Of a stretch of 60,465 nt of DNA, positions 11,101 to 19,197 are shown piece by piece. Positions within the stretch are counted from its first letter, which is position 1. Each line of letters opens with the position of its first letter. The notes below the pieces were generated by a model that made no database searches, was not told the origin of the DNA, and worked only from the letters and a program-made list of their open reading frames with translations. This stretch comes from Klebsiella pneumoniae (lineage in GTDB: Bacteria > Pseudomonadota > Gammaproteobacteria > Ga0077536): NCBI GenBank assembly GCA_945876945.1, contig CAMCQE010000007.1, forward strand, positions 1 through 60,465, given 5' to 3'. The translations under genes were made by a program, and so were the position numbers.

Positions 11101-12164
11101 CGCCAATCGCCAACCAGGTCCAGCGTGCGTGCGGTCGCGTTGATGCTCCCGCCTAGCTGCAAATTTGCCCCTTGCGGGCCGGTGAGCCGCACGCGCTCCA
11201 CCGTAATGGCCTCCGGGCTGGAGCCAGCGGCCTTGGCCTGCAGGGTCCACGCGCCCCAGTCGGCCAAGCGGGCTTTGAAGTCGGCCTGCAGTTGAGGGGG
11301 CTGGTCACCACCGCCGCTGGCCTCAAGTGAGCCCTCAATCTCGGCCGGCAGATTGCCGGTCAGCGTCGGCGGCAGCGTCTGGGCGGCAGGCAGCTTGAGC
11401 GCCAGCCGCCAGGGTGCCGCGCCCGCTGGGAGCGTGAGCGCGGCGTCGAGATCTGCTTGCAGTGGTGCCACCAGCTGCTGCGTCAGGCGCAGATTGGCCC
11501 CCTCGCCGTCGAGCCGACCGCTGCCCTGCACGAAGCCGTCGTCCGGCAGGCGATGTCGCCAGTGCACCTCGAAACCTACGCGGTCTGCCACCGCCTCGCC
11601 CCAGCGTCCGGCGAGCGTGAGGTCGGTGGGACCGTGGCTGAGGCTGAAGTCCTGCACCTCCAGCGGCTGAGCTTGCGGCCAGCGCACGGCGCTGCGGACC
11701 CGTGTCAGGCGCAAGGCTTCGCCGCTGGCCTGCATGACTTCCAGACGGGCAATGGTCATCTCGTCGAGGCGCAAGCCGACCGGCAGCACCGGCAAGGGCG
11801 GCAACTGTGCGAGCGGCGGACCAGCTTCCTGTGCCGCCGCAAGTGCCAGGCGAACTTCCCCCGCCGCCACCAACGGCCAGTGGATTTCACGCTGAAACAA
11901 GGCGGGCAAATCAAGCTGGAGACTCAGGCGATTGACGGTGAGCGTGAGGGTCGGCGTCTCGAACTTAAGATCGGAAAACACCGCACCTTCGCCAAAATTG
12001 CCTTCCACCGCGCCAATCTGGAGACCGCTCCCCGGCGCCAGACGTGCGATGAGCTCAACGCCCAGGCGCAAGGCCAACGAACTCCAGAGCAGACCCAGGG
12101 GCGACAGCACCACCAGCAGGAGGAGCCCTGCGCCTAGCCGCAGACTCAGGCGGCGCCAGTTCAC
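8151..12164 (-). CDS. tamB: Translocation and assembly module subunit TamB
   Basis: A 1337-residue inner-membrane-anchored protein that spans the periplasm as a beta-taco groove, partners TamA, and is implicated in autotransporter assembly and anterograde phospholipid transport. One N-terminal membrane anchor (about residues 11-31, LGAGLLLLVVLSPLGLLWSS) is followed by over 1000 residues of repeated beta-strand-rich sequence. The last 350 or so residues form the TamB/DUF490 domain, with the SDADVLSYLIAGQPLSGASS region and the typical end LRYKLSKRWNVEAETGDRSS. It starts with GTG at 12164, overlapping the tamA stop by four bases (GTGA), so the two are translationally coupled. Length is close to E. 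coli TamB. Confidence 0.93.
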   Translation of the reverse strand: MNWRRLSLRLGAGLLLLVVLSPLGLLWSSLALRLGVELIARLAPGSGLQIGAVEGNFGEGAVFSDLKFETPTLTLTVNRLSLQLDLPALFQREIHWPLVAAGEVRLALAAAQEAGPPLAQLPPLPVLPVGLRLDEMTIARLEVMQASGEALRLTRVRSAVRWPQAQPLEVQDFSLSHGPTDLTLAGRWGEAVADRVGFEVHWRHRLPDDGFVQGSGRLDGEGANLRLTQQLVAPLQADLDAALTLPAGAAPWRLALKLPAAQTLPPTLTGNLPAEIEGSLEASGGGDQPPQLQADFKARLADWGAWTLQAKAAGSSPEAITVERVRLTGPQGANLQLGGSINATARTLDLVGDWRGLQWPLEGVPRFSSPRGRWSVQGGEQGFRYSLDADSRQPQVPEAHWSVAGTGDATHTDLAGLELKLGKGRAQVTGAVVWRDGLELDLKGAWQDLTHRLPDGRELHLPRGSLTLKGSPAAWAANTDLAFKFDAFPAGQLAADVAGSTTAAQVKALKLKVAEAGLSLVGEADWQAVGPRWRVQAEAHDFNPGWFAPEWPGSLSFQLASAGTPQAFNVDLSALSGSLRQHPLEGAARISRRGAMLEVPSLALRAGGGELTASGGVGPGQSLAFALKAPDLKALWPEGAGAVDAKGRVSGSLTEPAASGELHVRGLTLPAVAIASADASWDLDWRRASPQSLSLEASALQVQGQTLDHLSVALSGVLKAHTLALRANTAGDELQLDFKGALATTPMAWQGALTAGRWTRRIGPAFALREPAELSASPSAVRLALQCWQGAGELCAGGEAQAKGRWRAELRAEALALDDLPKAGEWQRGSVSGDLVAAGDGAVLTALDGQLSLSALEWSLPDDTLPPLAHRGITLKADTADRTLRVALDAALSKPAALPLQAAVTLHDGPWDLRDWESLKIDGRLSANAPDLAPWAAYTEEVAELAGHGEIDLQLTGTLSAPVLDGGAHLLLPSVQLTRLGIELKDLDVRLKGGRNNTLLLDAAVRSGVGTGEIHGTLSALPKGLGADLRILSEQLQVVDLPMASAMASARLELDVLPDQMTLKGEVNIPEANLTIRKTSARTERSDDVVVTDDDAAAIERATGLDSDLWLRFGEKVKLDAMGLTGQLAGQLHLLQQPGRAGRASGELRIEDGHYAQWGQDLTLKNSRVVYAGQLVSDPGIEARAERVVGDVTAGVRVSGRLLEPTLKLYSSPAKSDADVLSYLIAGQPLSGASSTDANAMMAAAASLGLRGGGLLTERIAHSFGLDEVKVAGNPYDKNLALSVGKYISPRLYVGYGMGLVDNVNTFLLRYKLSKRWNVEAETGDRSSADLLYTIER

Positions 12165-13921
12165 AGGTCCGGCCCCAGCACCACGTGAATCCGCCAGGGG
12201 AAATCAGGGTTCGAGATGCCATTGGCAACATCGAGCCGCAGCAGGCCTACCGGCGACAGCCAGCGCACGCCCAGCCCCACGCAGTAGGCGATGGGGTCGG
12301 AGAGATCGTTCAGCGCGTTGCCGAAATCGCTGAACACCGCGCCGCGCCAGTTGCCTACCACTTTTTGTTCCAGCTCCAGCGTGCCCAGCAGGAGGAAGCG
12401 GCCCCCTTCCACTTTGCCGTCCGCATTGCGCGGCCCCAGCGACTGATAGTCGAAGCCGCGCAGGCTGTTGTCGCCGCCGGCGAAAAAGCGCTCGCTGGCC
12501 GGGAGTTTCGAAAAATCCTGCGACGCCACCGCGCCAAACTCACCGCGCGCAATCAAGCGGGTATCGCCAAAAGCCCGAACAAACTTGGCGTCGGTTCTCA
12601 GCTGGAGAAACCTGGTGGTGGACAGCAGCGCGGCCTCCGCGCCGCGCACCCCGAACGCGAGACGGAGGCCATTGCGACTAAAAATGGGATCGTCCGTCCA
12701 GGTTCTGGTCCAGCGCGCCGAAGGCACCAGGGTGCGCGCCACCTCGTTGTCGTTGGCGACGTCGAAGCTTTCCACCTGATATTCCAGCGCCACCGTTTCG
12801 CGCCAGCCCCAGCGGGTGGTCAGATGCGCCACGCCCACGCTCGCCTTCAGCGACTTTTTAACATCCGTGTCCTCGTTCAGAAACTGCGCGGTGAGATCAA
12901 CCGAATCCGTCCACGATGTGGCGCTCGGCATGGAATACAGCGCCGAGAGACTGCTCTGCACGGTGGACAGCCGCATATCCGCCTCCGCGCGATGCCCCAG
13001 GCGATTGACGAAGGGTCGCAGCCAGGAAGCGCGAGCACGCGGCCCCGTATCGGTGCCAAATCCCGCCCCCACCGAATAGCGCCGCGCCGGCCGCATCTCG
13101 AGCGCCACTTCTACCGGCACCTGACCGTCTTCCGCGAGGTCCCGACGCGGCTCCACCAGCACGCTGCCAAAGTAAGCGCTCTCGGCCAGCCGACTCTGGA
13201 ACTCCAGCATTTGTTTCGCCGTGAAGGGCTCACCCGGCGTGATCGACACGTAGCGCTGCATGAATCGGGTCGAAAGCTTGGTCTTGGGCCACAGCACTTT
13301 GCCAAAGCCGTAGCGCGGCCCGGCGTCGATCGCCAGCACGCCACGGGCGGTGAACTTGTGCTGATTCACCCGCACCTCGGCCTTGGTGATTTGCGCATCG
13401 AAATAGCCACGGTCGGCCAGCAGACGCTCGAAGGCGCGCTTGCCGTCTTCCCAGCGAGCGTGCACCAGGGGATCGCCCACGGCTAAGGGAAACTTGGCCC
13501 TCGCCTCCGCAAACGCCTCGTCGTTGGCGGCCGCACCGGTAAGCTGCAGGTCGAACTCGGAGAACCGCACCGGCTGCCCCAGCTGGATGGCATAGGTCGC
13601 CAGCCACTGGGTGCCTTTATTGCTCAGCGCAGGGGTGATTTTGGCGCTGTAGTAGCCGAGCGCCTGCAGGGCCTCCTCCAGACTGGCGGGGGCGCGACGA
13701 TGCATGGCGCGGATGCGGCTATCTGCCAGCTTTTGAAGATCGCTGCCCTGCACCGCTTCAAGATGCTCGAGCAGATTGCGCCTCATCTCGCCTTTAACGC
13801 CGGTAATCTCAAGCTTGAGTTCGTCCGCCAGAGGGCCAGACGCCAAGGCGCAGAGCAGCGCTCCGCCCCCCACTCGCCATAGCAAGGACCGAAACCAGCG
13901 CTGGGGGAAAACTAAAAGCAT
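12161..13921 (-). CDS. tamA: Outer-membrane assembly factor TamA (Omp85 family)
   Basis: A 586-residue Omp85 protein. A signal peptide (about 1-31, cleaved after a short Ala/Gly-rich region) is followed by three POTRA domains (about 33-290) and a 16-strand barrel. The barrel carries the conserved ASERFFAGGDNSLRGFDYQS lid-lock motif near residue 480, and the C-terminal strand ends in VVLGPDL. It is the outer-membrane partner of TamB, encoded immediately downstream with a GTGA overlap. The ATG at 13921 gives a normal signal peptide. A 76-base gap separates it from the preceding catabolic operon on the same strand, so it may have its own promoter or receive read-through. Confidence 0.93.
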   Translation of the reverse strand: MLLVFPQRWFRSLLWRVGGGALLCALASGPLADELKLEITGVKGEMRRNLLEHLEAVQGSDLQKLADSRIRAMHRRAPASLEEALQALGYYSAKITPALSNKGTQWLATYAIQLGQPVRFSEFDLQLTGAAANDEAFAEARAKFPLAVGDPLVHARWEDGKRAFERLLADRGYFDAQITKAEVRVNQHKFTARGVLAIDAGPRYGFGKVLWPKTKLSTRFMQRYVSITPGEPFTAKQMLEFQSRLAESAYFGSVLVEPRRDLAEDGQVPVEVALEMRPARRYSVGAGFGTDTGPRARASWLRPFVNRLGHRAEADMRLSTVQSSLSALYSMPSATSWTDSVDLTAQFLNEDTDVKKSLKASVGVAHLTTRWGWRETVALEYQVESFDVANDNEVARTLVPSARWTRTWTDDPIFSRNGLRLAFGVRGAEAALLSTTRFLQLRTDAKFVRAFGDTRLIARGEFGAVASQDFSKLPASERFFAGGDNSLRGFDYQSLGPRNADGKVEGGRFLLLGTLELEQKVVGNWRGAVFSDFGNALNDLSDPIAYCVGLGVRWLSPVGLLRLDVANGISNPDFPWRIHVVLGPDL

Positions 13922-13997
13922 GGGGTGGGAGATTCCCCGATCGGCCCGGATGGGTCAAACCAGAGATGCCTCTACCACCCGCGAAAATTAGCGGAGA

Positions 13998-14183
13998 TTA
14001 CGCCGCCGCCGCCGCAAGGATCTCCATCAACTTCTCGTCATCCCCGAGCTCATTGGCCAACAGCAGAATCATCCGGGCGCTGAAGCGCAGACTCTCCTCC
14101 GCGTCCATGCCGGCTTGCCGCGCGGCCAGCGCGGCGTAGAAGGCATCCGGGTCAACAAGGCCCAAAGTCGGGCGCAAACTCAT
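13998..14183 (-). CDS. DUF2783 small protein, candidate coupling protein of the flavin hydroxylase
   Basis: A 61-residue protein. The pattern LGLVDPDAFYAALAARQAG followed by SARMILLLANELGDDEKLME is the DUF2783 signature. It starts at ATG 14183, overlapping the stop of the MBL gene by four bases (ATGA), and closes a four-gene run of aromatic-degradation genes. In Pseudomonas putida U, 3-hydroxyphenylacetate 6-hydroxylase is made of a flavoprotein (MhaA) and a small coupling protein (MhaB) and yields homogentisate. By size and by its place beside a large FAD hydroxylase and homogentisate genes, this is a plausible MhaB counterpart. That link is inference; the DUF2783 assignment is firmer. Confidence 0.65.
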   Translation of the reverse strand: MSLRPTLGLVDPDAFYAALAARQAGMDAEESLRFSARMILLLANELGDDEKLMEILAAAAA

Positions 14184-15136
14184 GCCTGGCTTGCCATCGA
14201 TTGCCACATCTCGGCGTCGCGTTCAGCGGTCCAGATGCGGGGATCATCAAGCCCACCGGCTTCGTCATAAGCACGGCTGATATCAAACGGCAGGCAGTGC
14301 TCGAAAATAACCCAGTGCCCGAACTGCGGCTTGAGCGTGGCGGCGGTCTCGTCATAGGCCTCTTTCAGCGTTTTACCCGCCGCGCGCGCGGCCCGCACGC
14401 TCTCATACATCGTGGTCACGAACGCGCGGGTACCGGACAGGCCTTCGGCCACCTCGGCGGGCGTCGTCAGCGCCGCACCGCGCCCCGGCACCAGCGCCGC
14501 CGGCGCAAGCGCCTCGATGCGATCCAGCGTTGCCGGCCAGTCGCGCAGGTAGGCGTCACCGGTGTAAGGGGTGGCGCCAAATTCAACCAAATCGCCGCTG
14601 AAAAGGACTTTTTCCTGCGGCAGCCAGGCGACGGTGTCGCCCTTGGTATGGCCCCGCCCCAGCTGCAGCAACTGCACTTCCACCGAGCCCAGCCAGACCG
14701 TCATGGCGCCACTGAACACGATGTTCGGCCAGGTCAGGCCGGGCACCGATTCCACCGCGTTGAACAGTCGCGGAAAGCGCTCTAGCTCGGACTGGTAGTC
14801 CTGCTGGCCGCGCTCGACGATCAGATCGTAGGTATCGCGGCTGGCGATCACGTTGGCCGCGCCGTAACCGCTCGCCCCGAGCACGCGCACCGCGTGGTAA
14901 TGGCTCAGCACCACGTGCTTCACGGGCAGGTCTGTCACGGTGCGAATGTGGCGCAGAACGTCCTGCGCCATCACGGGCGTTGCCTGCGCATCGAGCACCA
15001 TGACGCAGTCGTCACCCACCACCACGCCGGTATTCGGGTCGCCCTCGGCGGTATAGGCATAGGCGTGGTCGGAGAGCTTGGTGAAACTGACTTTTTTGGG
15101 CTCCAAATCGGCCCGCGACGCGAAGGCTGTGCTCAT
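14180..15136 (-). CDS. MBL-fold protein with eroded metal site
   Basis: A 318-residue metallo-beta-lactamase-fold protein in the homogentisate cluster. The fold is clear (VVVGDDCVMVLDAQATP, LPVKHVVLSHYHAVRVLGAS, LGRGHTKGDTVAWLP, VLFSGDLVEF), but the metal motif is incomplete. The usual HxHxDH reads H-Y-H-A-V-R, and the final His-containing loop reads PGRGAAL. The two His of HxH, the GHT His and the GD Asp remain. It may bind one metal or none. It begins 14 bases after the monooxygenase stop and overlaps the DUF2783 start, so it belongs to the operon. Its role may be lactone or thioester hydrolysis, or regulation; I cannot assign a substrate. Confidence 0.75.
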   Translation of the reverse strand: MSTAFASRADLEPKKVSFTKLSDHAYAYTAEGDPNTGVVVGDDCVMVLDAQATPVMAQDVLRHIRTVTDLPVKHVVLSHYHAVRVLGASGYGAANVIASRDTYDLIVERGQQDYQSELERFPRLFNAVESVPGLTWPNIVFSGAMTVWLGSVEVQLLQLGRGHTKGDTVAWLPQEKVLFSGDLVEFGATPYTGDAYLRDWPATLDRIEALAPAALVPGRGAALTTPAEVAEGLSGTRAFVTTMYESVRAARAAGKTLKEAYDETAATLKPQFGHWVIFEHCLPFDISRAYDEAGGLDDPRIWTAERDAEMWQSMASQA

Positions 15137-15150
15137 GAACGATGCTCCTT

Positions 15151-16824
15151 TTAGTTCAGGGTGAAAGATATTGCGGTGGCGCGCCGCAGGGCGGCAGCGA
15201 TACGCGGGGGATCGGGCTGCCGCCAGCGCGCGGCCAGATGTTGGTCGGGACGGATGAGACAGGTGGTACCCGGGCGAGCGTCATAGCGCGCGCTGAGCAC
15301 GCCGGTAGCGTCGTGCGCGGCATCGGCATGCGCTTCACGGCTCACCGGGAGCAGCGCGACACCCGCCGGCAGTGTCGCGGCCACGGTAGCCGGCGCCGGG
15401 GTGTGAGCGTCCATAAAATAGAGACATACAAAGCGCCCGCCCAAGTGCTCCAGCAGCCAGCGGCGACCATCGGCCGACGCCAGGGGCGCATCCAGACAGA
15501 CATCACCGGGCTGCAGCGCCGCCGCAAATTCGTGTTCGTCCGGGGTGGTAAGCGAAGACGACCGCTGGTGACACGGCACCGATAAACGACCGCTGTTCAC
15601 GAACGCGCGGGCAAAGGGATGGTCCTTCGCAAGCCCGATCACCGCCTGCTGTAAGGCGCGCTCGGCGGGGCTTTTGGGCGTCATGAAATCGGTGCTGCGG
15701 GTGGAGTTGAGGAGGTTCTGGTCCGCCGCGTGCACGCGCTCCTCGTTGTAGCTTTCCAGCAAGGCGTGGTTGGCCTCGCCCTTGATCACTCGCGCCAGTT
15801 TCCAGGCCAGGTTGTCGGCGTCCTGCAGGCCACCGTTGGCGCCCCGTGCCCCGAACGGTGACACCAGATGCGCGGCATCACCGGCAAAAATCACGCGGTC
15901 GTGAACGAAGCGCGTCATGCGGCGGCATTGAAAGGTGTAGAGGCTCACCCACTCGTAGTCGAAATCAATCTCCGGCCCCAGCATGGCGCGCACCCGGCGC
16001 GTAACGTTTTCTTCCCGCACCGCTGCAGCGCGATCAATATCGCCGCCAAGCTGAAAATCGAGTCGCCAGACGTTGTCCGGCTGCTGATGCATGAGCGCCG
16101 TGCGACCTTCGTTAAAGGGCGCGTTAAACCAGAAGCGGCGCTCGGCCGGAAACGGCGCTTTCATGCGCACGTCGGCAATCAGGAAGTTGTCTTCAAAGGT
16201 GCGGCCCGCGAAATCGAGCCCCATCAACTCCCGCACGGTGCTGCGGGAACCATCGGCCGCGATGAGCCAGTCGCAATGCAGACGATATTGCGTGTCCGGC
16301 GCGGCCACCGTCAGCCACACGCCGTCGTGCGCCACCTGCAGCGAGTCAACACGCTGTTGCCAGCGTATCGGCGACTCATCCGCCAGCGCCTCGATGAAAT
16401 ACTCCTCGGTGTAGTACTGCTGAAGATTGACGAATGCGGGGAATTTCTGGTCTTTCACGGGCTGCAGATCGAAGCTGTAAAGCAGCTCTGAGGCCGCCCC
16501 GGCGAAGACCTTGCCAAGATTCCAGGTGATGCCTTTGTGCATCATGCGCGTCGCCACGCCGAGGCGGTCGCAAATCTCCAGCGTGCGCTTGGCCCAGCAA
16601 ATCGCGCGCGAGCCTTGACTCAACCCATCGTGTTTTTCCAGCACCACACAGGAAACACCCTGCTGGCGGAAGTCGGCGGCCAGCGCGAGTCCGACGGGGC
16701 CAGCCCCCACGATCACCACCGACACCTGCTGCTCAGCTGCGGTAATCGGCGTGGCGGGAAACTGCCGCCGCGTGCGCGCCGCCCGACCCATCGCCATATC
16801 CAGACGCATGCGTTGCTCAGTCAT
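15151..16824 (-). CDS. FAD-dependent aromatic hydroxylase (MhpA/MhaA-like)
   Basis: A 557-residue group A flavin monooxygenase that would hydroxylate a phenolic acid using NAD(P)H and O2. The Rossmann motif VVIVGAGPVGLALAADF lies at about 36-52. The second FAD/NADPH motif (DG, in WLIAADGSRSTVRELMGLDF) and the GD motif (VIFAGDAAHLVSPFGARGAN, near 315) are present, and the C terminus has the thioredoxin-like extension typical of MhpA and phenol hydroxylases. I start at ATG 16824, which overlaps the end of the upstream hydrolase gene by eight bases; the open frame reaches 16944. Linked to homogentisate genes, the likely product is homogentisate, for example from 3-hydroxyphenylacetate as with MhaA. 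A different phenolic substrate is possible. Confidence 0.85.
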   Translation of the reverse strand: MTEQRMRLDMAMGRAARTRRQFPATPITAAEQQVSVVIVGAGPVGLALAADFRQQGVSCVVLEKHDGLSQGSRAICWAKRTLEICDRLGVATRMMHKGITWNLGKVFAGAASELLYSFDLQPVKDQKFPAFVNLQQYYTEEYFIEALADESPIRWQQRVDSLQVAHDGVWLTVAAPDTQYRLHCDWLIAADGSRSTVRELMGLDFAGRTFEDNFLIADVRMKAPFPAERRFWFNAPFNEGRTALMHQQPDNVWRLDFQLGGDIDRAAAVREENVTRRVRAMLGPEIDFDYEWVSLYTFQCRRMTRFVHDRVIFAGDAAHLVSPFGARGANGGLQDADNLAWKLARVIKGEANHALLESYNEERVHAADQNLLNSTRSTDFMTPKSPAERALQQAVIGLAKDHPFARAFVNSGRLSVPCHQRSSSLTTPDEHEFAAALQPGDVCLDAPLASADGRRWLLEHLGGRFVCLYFMDAHTPAPATVAATLPAGVALLPVSREAHADAAHDATGVLSARYDARPGTTCLIRPDQHLAARWRQPDPPRIAAALRRATAISFTLN

Positions 16825-17809
16825 GGCGCGTCCAGCGCTCGACGGTCTGTTCGATCGTCCCGAACAGGCTCGCGCCCGACGCATCCCGCATCTCGATGCG
16901 CACTCGATCGCCGAAGCGCAAAAAAGGCGTCCGCGGCGCGCCATCGGCTACGGTCTCCAGCATGCGTCGCTCCGCGATGCAGCTTGAGCCCCGCGAACGG
17001 TCGTAGTTAGAAACGGTGCCAGAGCCTACCACCGTGCCGGCGCACAGCCGCCGCGTGCGGGTGAGGTGGGCGATGAGGTCGCCGAAGCTGAAGGTCATAT
17101 CGACGCCACACTCGGGCGCGCCGAACCAGTCCTCGTTCACAAAACTCCGCAAGGGCAAATGCAGCTTGCCCTCGCGCCAGGCGGCGCCGAGCTCATCTGG
17201 CGTAATCGCCACCGGCGCAAAGGCGCTGGCCGGTTTGGCCTGATAAAAACCGAAGCCCTTGGCGAGTTCGGCGGGAATGAGATTGCGCAACGACACGTCG
17301 TTCACCAGCGTGATGAGCTTGATGTGATCCAGCGCCTCGGACGCGCTGGTCGCAAACGGCACGTCGTCGGTTAGCACCGCCACTTCGGCTTCGAAGTCGA
17401 TGCCATGGGCTTCGTCCATCGCCAGAATCGGTGCGTGCGGGCCTTGTAGATCGTCTGAGCCGCCCTGATACACCAGCGGCTCGGTCCAGTAGCTTGCGGG
17501 TAATTCAGCGCCACGGGCTTTGCGCACCAGTTCCACGTGATTCACATAGGCGCTGCCGTCCACCCACTGATAGGCGCGCGGCAGGGGCGCCAGGCAGGCG
17601 CCAGCGTCGAAGGCGAACGCGGTGTTGATCGCCCCGGCATCAAGCGCCGCCGCGCGCGCGCAGAGCACCGGCGCGAGTGTCGCCCAGCCGTCGAGAGCGG
17701 CTTGCAAGGTAGGAGCAATATCCGGCACGCGCACCGCCTGAGTCAGTGCACGATTGACCAACACCAGTGTGCCGTCTCGGCCACCTTCGTTCAGCGTTGC
17801 CAGCTTCAC
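16817..17809 (-). CDS. hmgB: Fumarylacetoacetate hydrolase
   Basis: A 330-residue hydrolase of the FAH family that cleaves fumarylacetoacetate to fumarate and acetoacetate, the last step of homogentisate degradation. It carries the metal-binding Asp/Glu region (GIDFEAEVAVLTDDV), the VNDVSLRNLIPAE motif and the C-terminal LCAGTVVGSGTVSN loop. Length and the two-subdomain layout fit the prokaryotic enzyme of about 330 residues. It is the first gene of the minus-strand arm and is divergent from hmgA across an 83-base regulatory region. No maleylacetoacetate isomerase is present in the window, so that step must be encoded elsewhere or be bypassed. Confidence 0.9.
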   Translation of the reverse strand: MKLATLNEGGRDGTLVLVNRALTQAVRVPDIAPTLQAALDGWATLAPVLCARAAALDAGAINTAFAFDAGACLAPLPRAYQWVDGSAYVNHVELVRKARGAELPASYWTEPLVYQGGSDDLQGPHAPILAMDEAHGIDFEAEVAVLTDDVPFATSASEALDHIKLITLVNDVSLRNLIPAELAKGFGFYQAKPASAFAPVAITPDELGAAWREGKLHLPLRSFVNEDWFGAPECGVDMTFSFGDLIAHLTRTRRLCAGTVVGSGTVSNYDRSRGSSCIAERRMLETVADGAPRTPFLRFGDRVRIEMRDASGASLFGTIEQTVERWTRHD

Positions 17810-17830
17810 ACCCTGCCTCCCCGAGCGGCG

Positions 17831-17859
17831 TTGAGAGTAGTTTCAAATGAAACTATAGT
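17831..17859 (+). promoter_or_regulatory. Sigma70-type promoter of hmgA
   Basis: TTGAGA at 17831-17836 and TATAGT at 17854-17859 are separated by exactly 17 bases. Transcription would begin near 17866, leaving a leader of about 27 bases with a GGAGG ribosome-binding site before ATG 17893. The spacer is filled by an 18-bp palindrome, so repressor binding would exclude RNA polymerase. Confidence 0.65.
17838..17855. promoter_or_regulatory. Palindromic operator between hmgB and hmgA arms
   Basis: tagtttca-aa-tgaaacta is a perfect 8-bp inverted repeat with a two-base centre. It sits inside the hmgA promoter spacer and 29 bases upstream of the divergent hydrolase start. The size and symmetry fit a MarR-type dimer, and the cognate regulator is probably the MarR gene at 19194. 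One site could control both arms. Confidence 0.7.
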
Positions 17860-17892
17860 CGCCACCAGCATGCTTGACTACCCGGAGGTCCC

Positions 17893-19197
17893 ATGAGCAC
17901 CCCGCCCTCCACGACCTCTGCCGAGTACCTCACTGGCTTTGCCAACGAGCACAGCAGCGAGGCCTTGCCCGGCGCTTTGCCGCTCGGGCAGTTCTCGCCC
18001 CAGCGCCCGCCCTATGGCCTGTACGCCGAGAAATTCAGCGCCACGGCCTTCACCGTGCCGCGACACGACAACCGCCGCACCTGGTTCTACCGGATTCGTC
18101 CGTCGGTCGTGCAAGGGCCCAGCGAGCGCTATCCCCATCCCACGCTCCGCACCGCTCCGCTGCCAGCGCTCGCGTCGCCAGATCCCTTGCGCTGGAGCGC
18201 GTTTCCGCTCGCCACCGCGCCGACTGATTTTGTGGAGGGCCTGAACACCATCGCCGCCGGCGGCGACGTGAGCCTGCAGGTAGGGGCAGCCGGGCACATT
18301 TACGTCGCGAATCGCGATATGGGCGACCGCTATTTTCAAAACGCGGACGGCGAGCTGTTGCTCCTGCCGCAACAGGGGCGGCTGGCGATTGCTACCGAAT
18401 GCGGCCGGTTGCTGGTAGCGCCCGGCGAATTGGCGCTCATCCCGCGCGGCATGAAGTTCAAGGTGGATCTGCCCGATGGCACCGGGCGCGGCTACGTGCT
18501 GGAACACTACGGGGCGCCGCTGCGCCTGCCCGAGCGCGGCCCGGTGGGCTCGGACGGATTCGCCAACGACCGCGATTTTCTGGCGCCCGTGGCGGCGTTC
18601 GAAGATCGCACGGGCGCGTTCGAGCTGATGACCAAATTCGGTGGCCAGCTATGGCGGCGAACGCTGGGGCATTGCCCGCTGGACGTGGTGGCCTGGGTGG
18701 GCACGGCCGTGCCCTACAAATACGATCTGGCGCGCTTCAACACCCTGAACAGCGTCAGCTACGACCATCCCGATCCGTCCATCTTCACCGTGCTCACCTC
18801 ACCGAGCGACACGCCCGGCGTGGCCAACATGGACTTCGTGATTTTTCCGCCGCGCTGGCAGGTCGCTGAACACACGTTTAGGCCACCGTGGTTTCATCGC
18901 AACGTGATGAGCGAATTCATGGGGCTGATTCAGGGCACCTATGACGCGCGGGAGCAAGGCTTTGAGCCCGGCGGTGTCAGCCTGCACAACGCGCTGGTGC
19001 CCCACGGACCGGAGGCTACGGTACATGCCAGAGCCAGCGGGGCGACGCTTTCGCCAGTGAAACTCGAGGCCACGCTCGCCTTCATGCTGGAATCGCGTCT
19101 GGTCTTGCAACCGACCGCCCACGCGTTGGCAAGCTCGGCATTGCAGCCGGACTATCAGCAGAGCTGGCAAAATCTGGAAAGCCACTTCACGACGTGA
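17893..19197 (+). CDS. hmgA: Homogentisate 1,2-dioxygenase
   Basis: A 434-residue iron dioxygenase that opens the ring of homogentisate to maleylacetoacetate. Its N terminus (YLTGFANEHSSEALPGALP, then RPPYGLYAEKFSATAFT) and central motifs (GELALIPRGMKFKVDLP, YVLEHYGAPLRLPERGP) are diagnostic. The iron-binding region lies in the C-terminal half (FRPPWFHRNVMSEFMGLI, then the YDAREQGFEPGGVSLHN stretch). Length is that of the family. A GGAGG site lies just before ATG 17893. The stop overlaps the GTG of the downstream regulator (GTGA), so enzyme and regulator are coupled. Confidence 0.96.
   Translation: MSTPPSTTSAEYLTGFANEHSSEALPGALPLGQFSPQRPPYGLYAEKFSATAFTVPRHDNRRTWFYRIRPSVVQGPSERYPHPTLRTAPLPALASPDPLRWSAFPLATAPTDFVEGLNTIAAGGDVSLQVGAAGHIYVANRDMGDRYFQNADGELLLLPQQGRLAIATECGRLLVAPGELALIPRGMKFKVDLPDGTGRGYVLEHYGAPLRLPERGPVGSDGFANDRDFLAPVAAFEDRTGAFELMTKFGGQLWRRTLGHCPLDVVAWVGTAVPYKYDLARFNTLNSVSYDHPDPSIFTVLTSPSDTPGVANMDFVIFPPRWQVAEHTFRPPWFHRNVMSEFMGLIQGTYDAREQGFEPGGVSLHNALVPHGPEATVHARASGATLSPVKLEATLAFMLESRLVLQPTAHALASSALQPDYQQSWQNLESHFTT

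Noticed and set aside
12185-13486. 433-codon plus-strand frame opposite tamA
   Set aside because: It is antisense to an Omp85 gene whose motifs are intact, and it has no recognisable domain.
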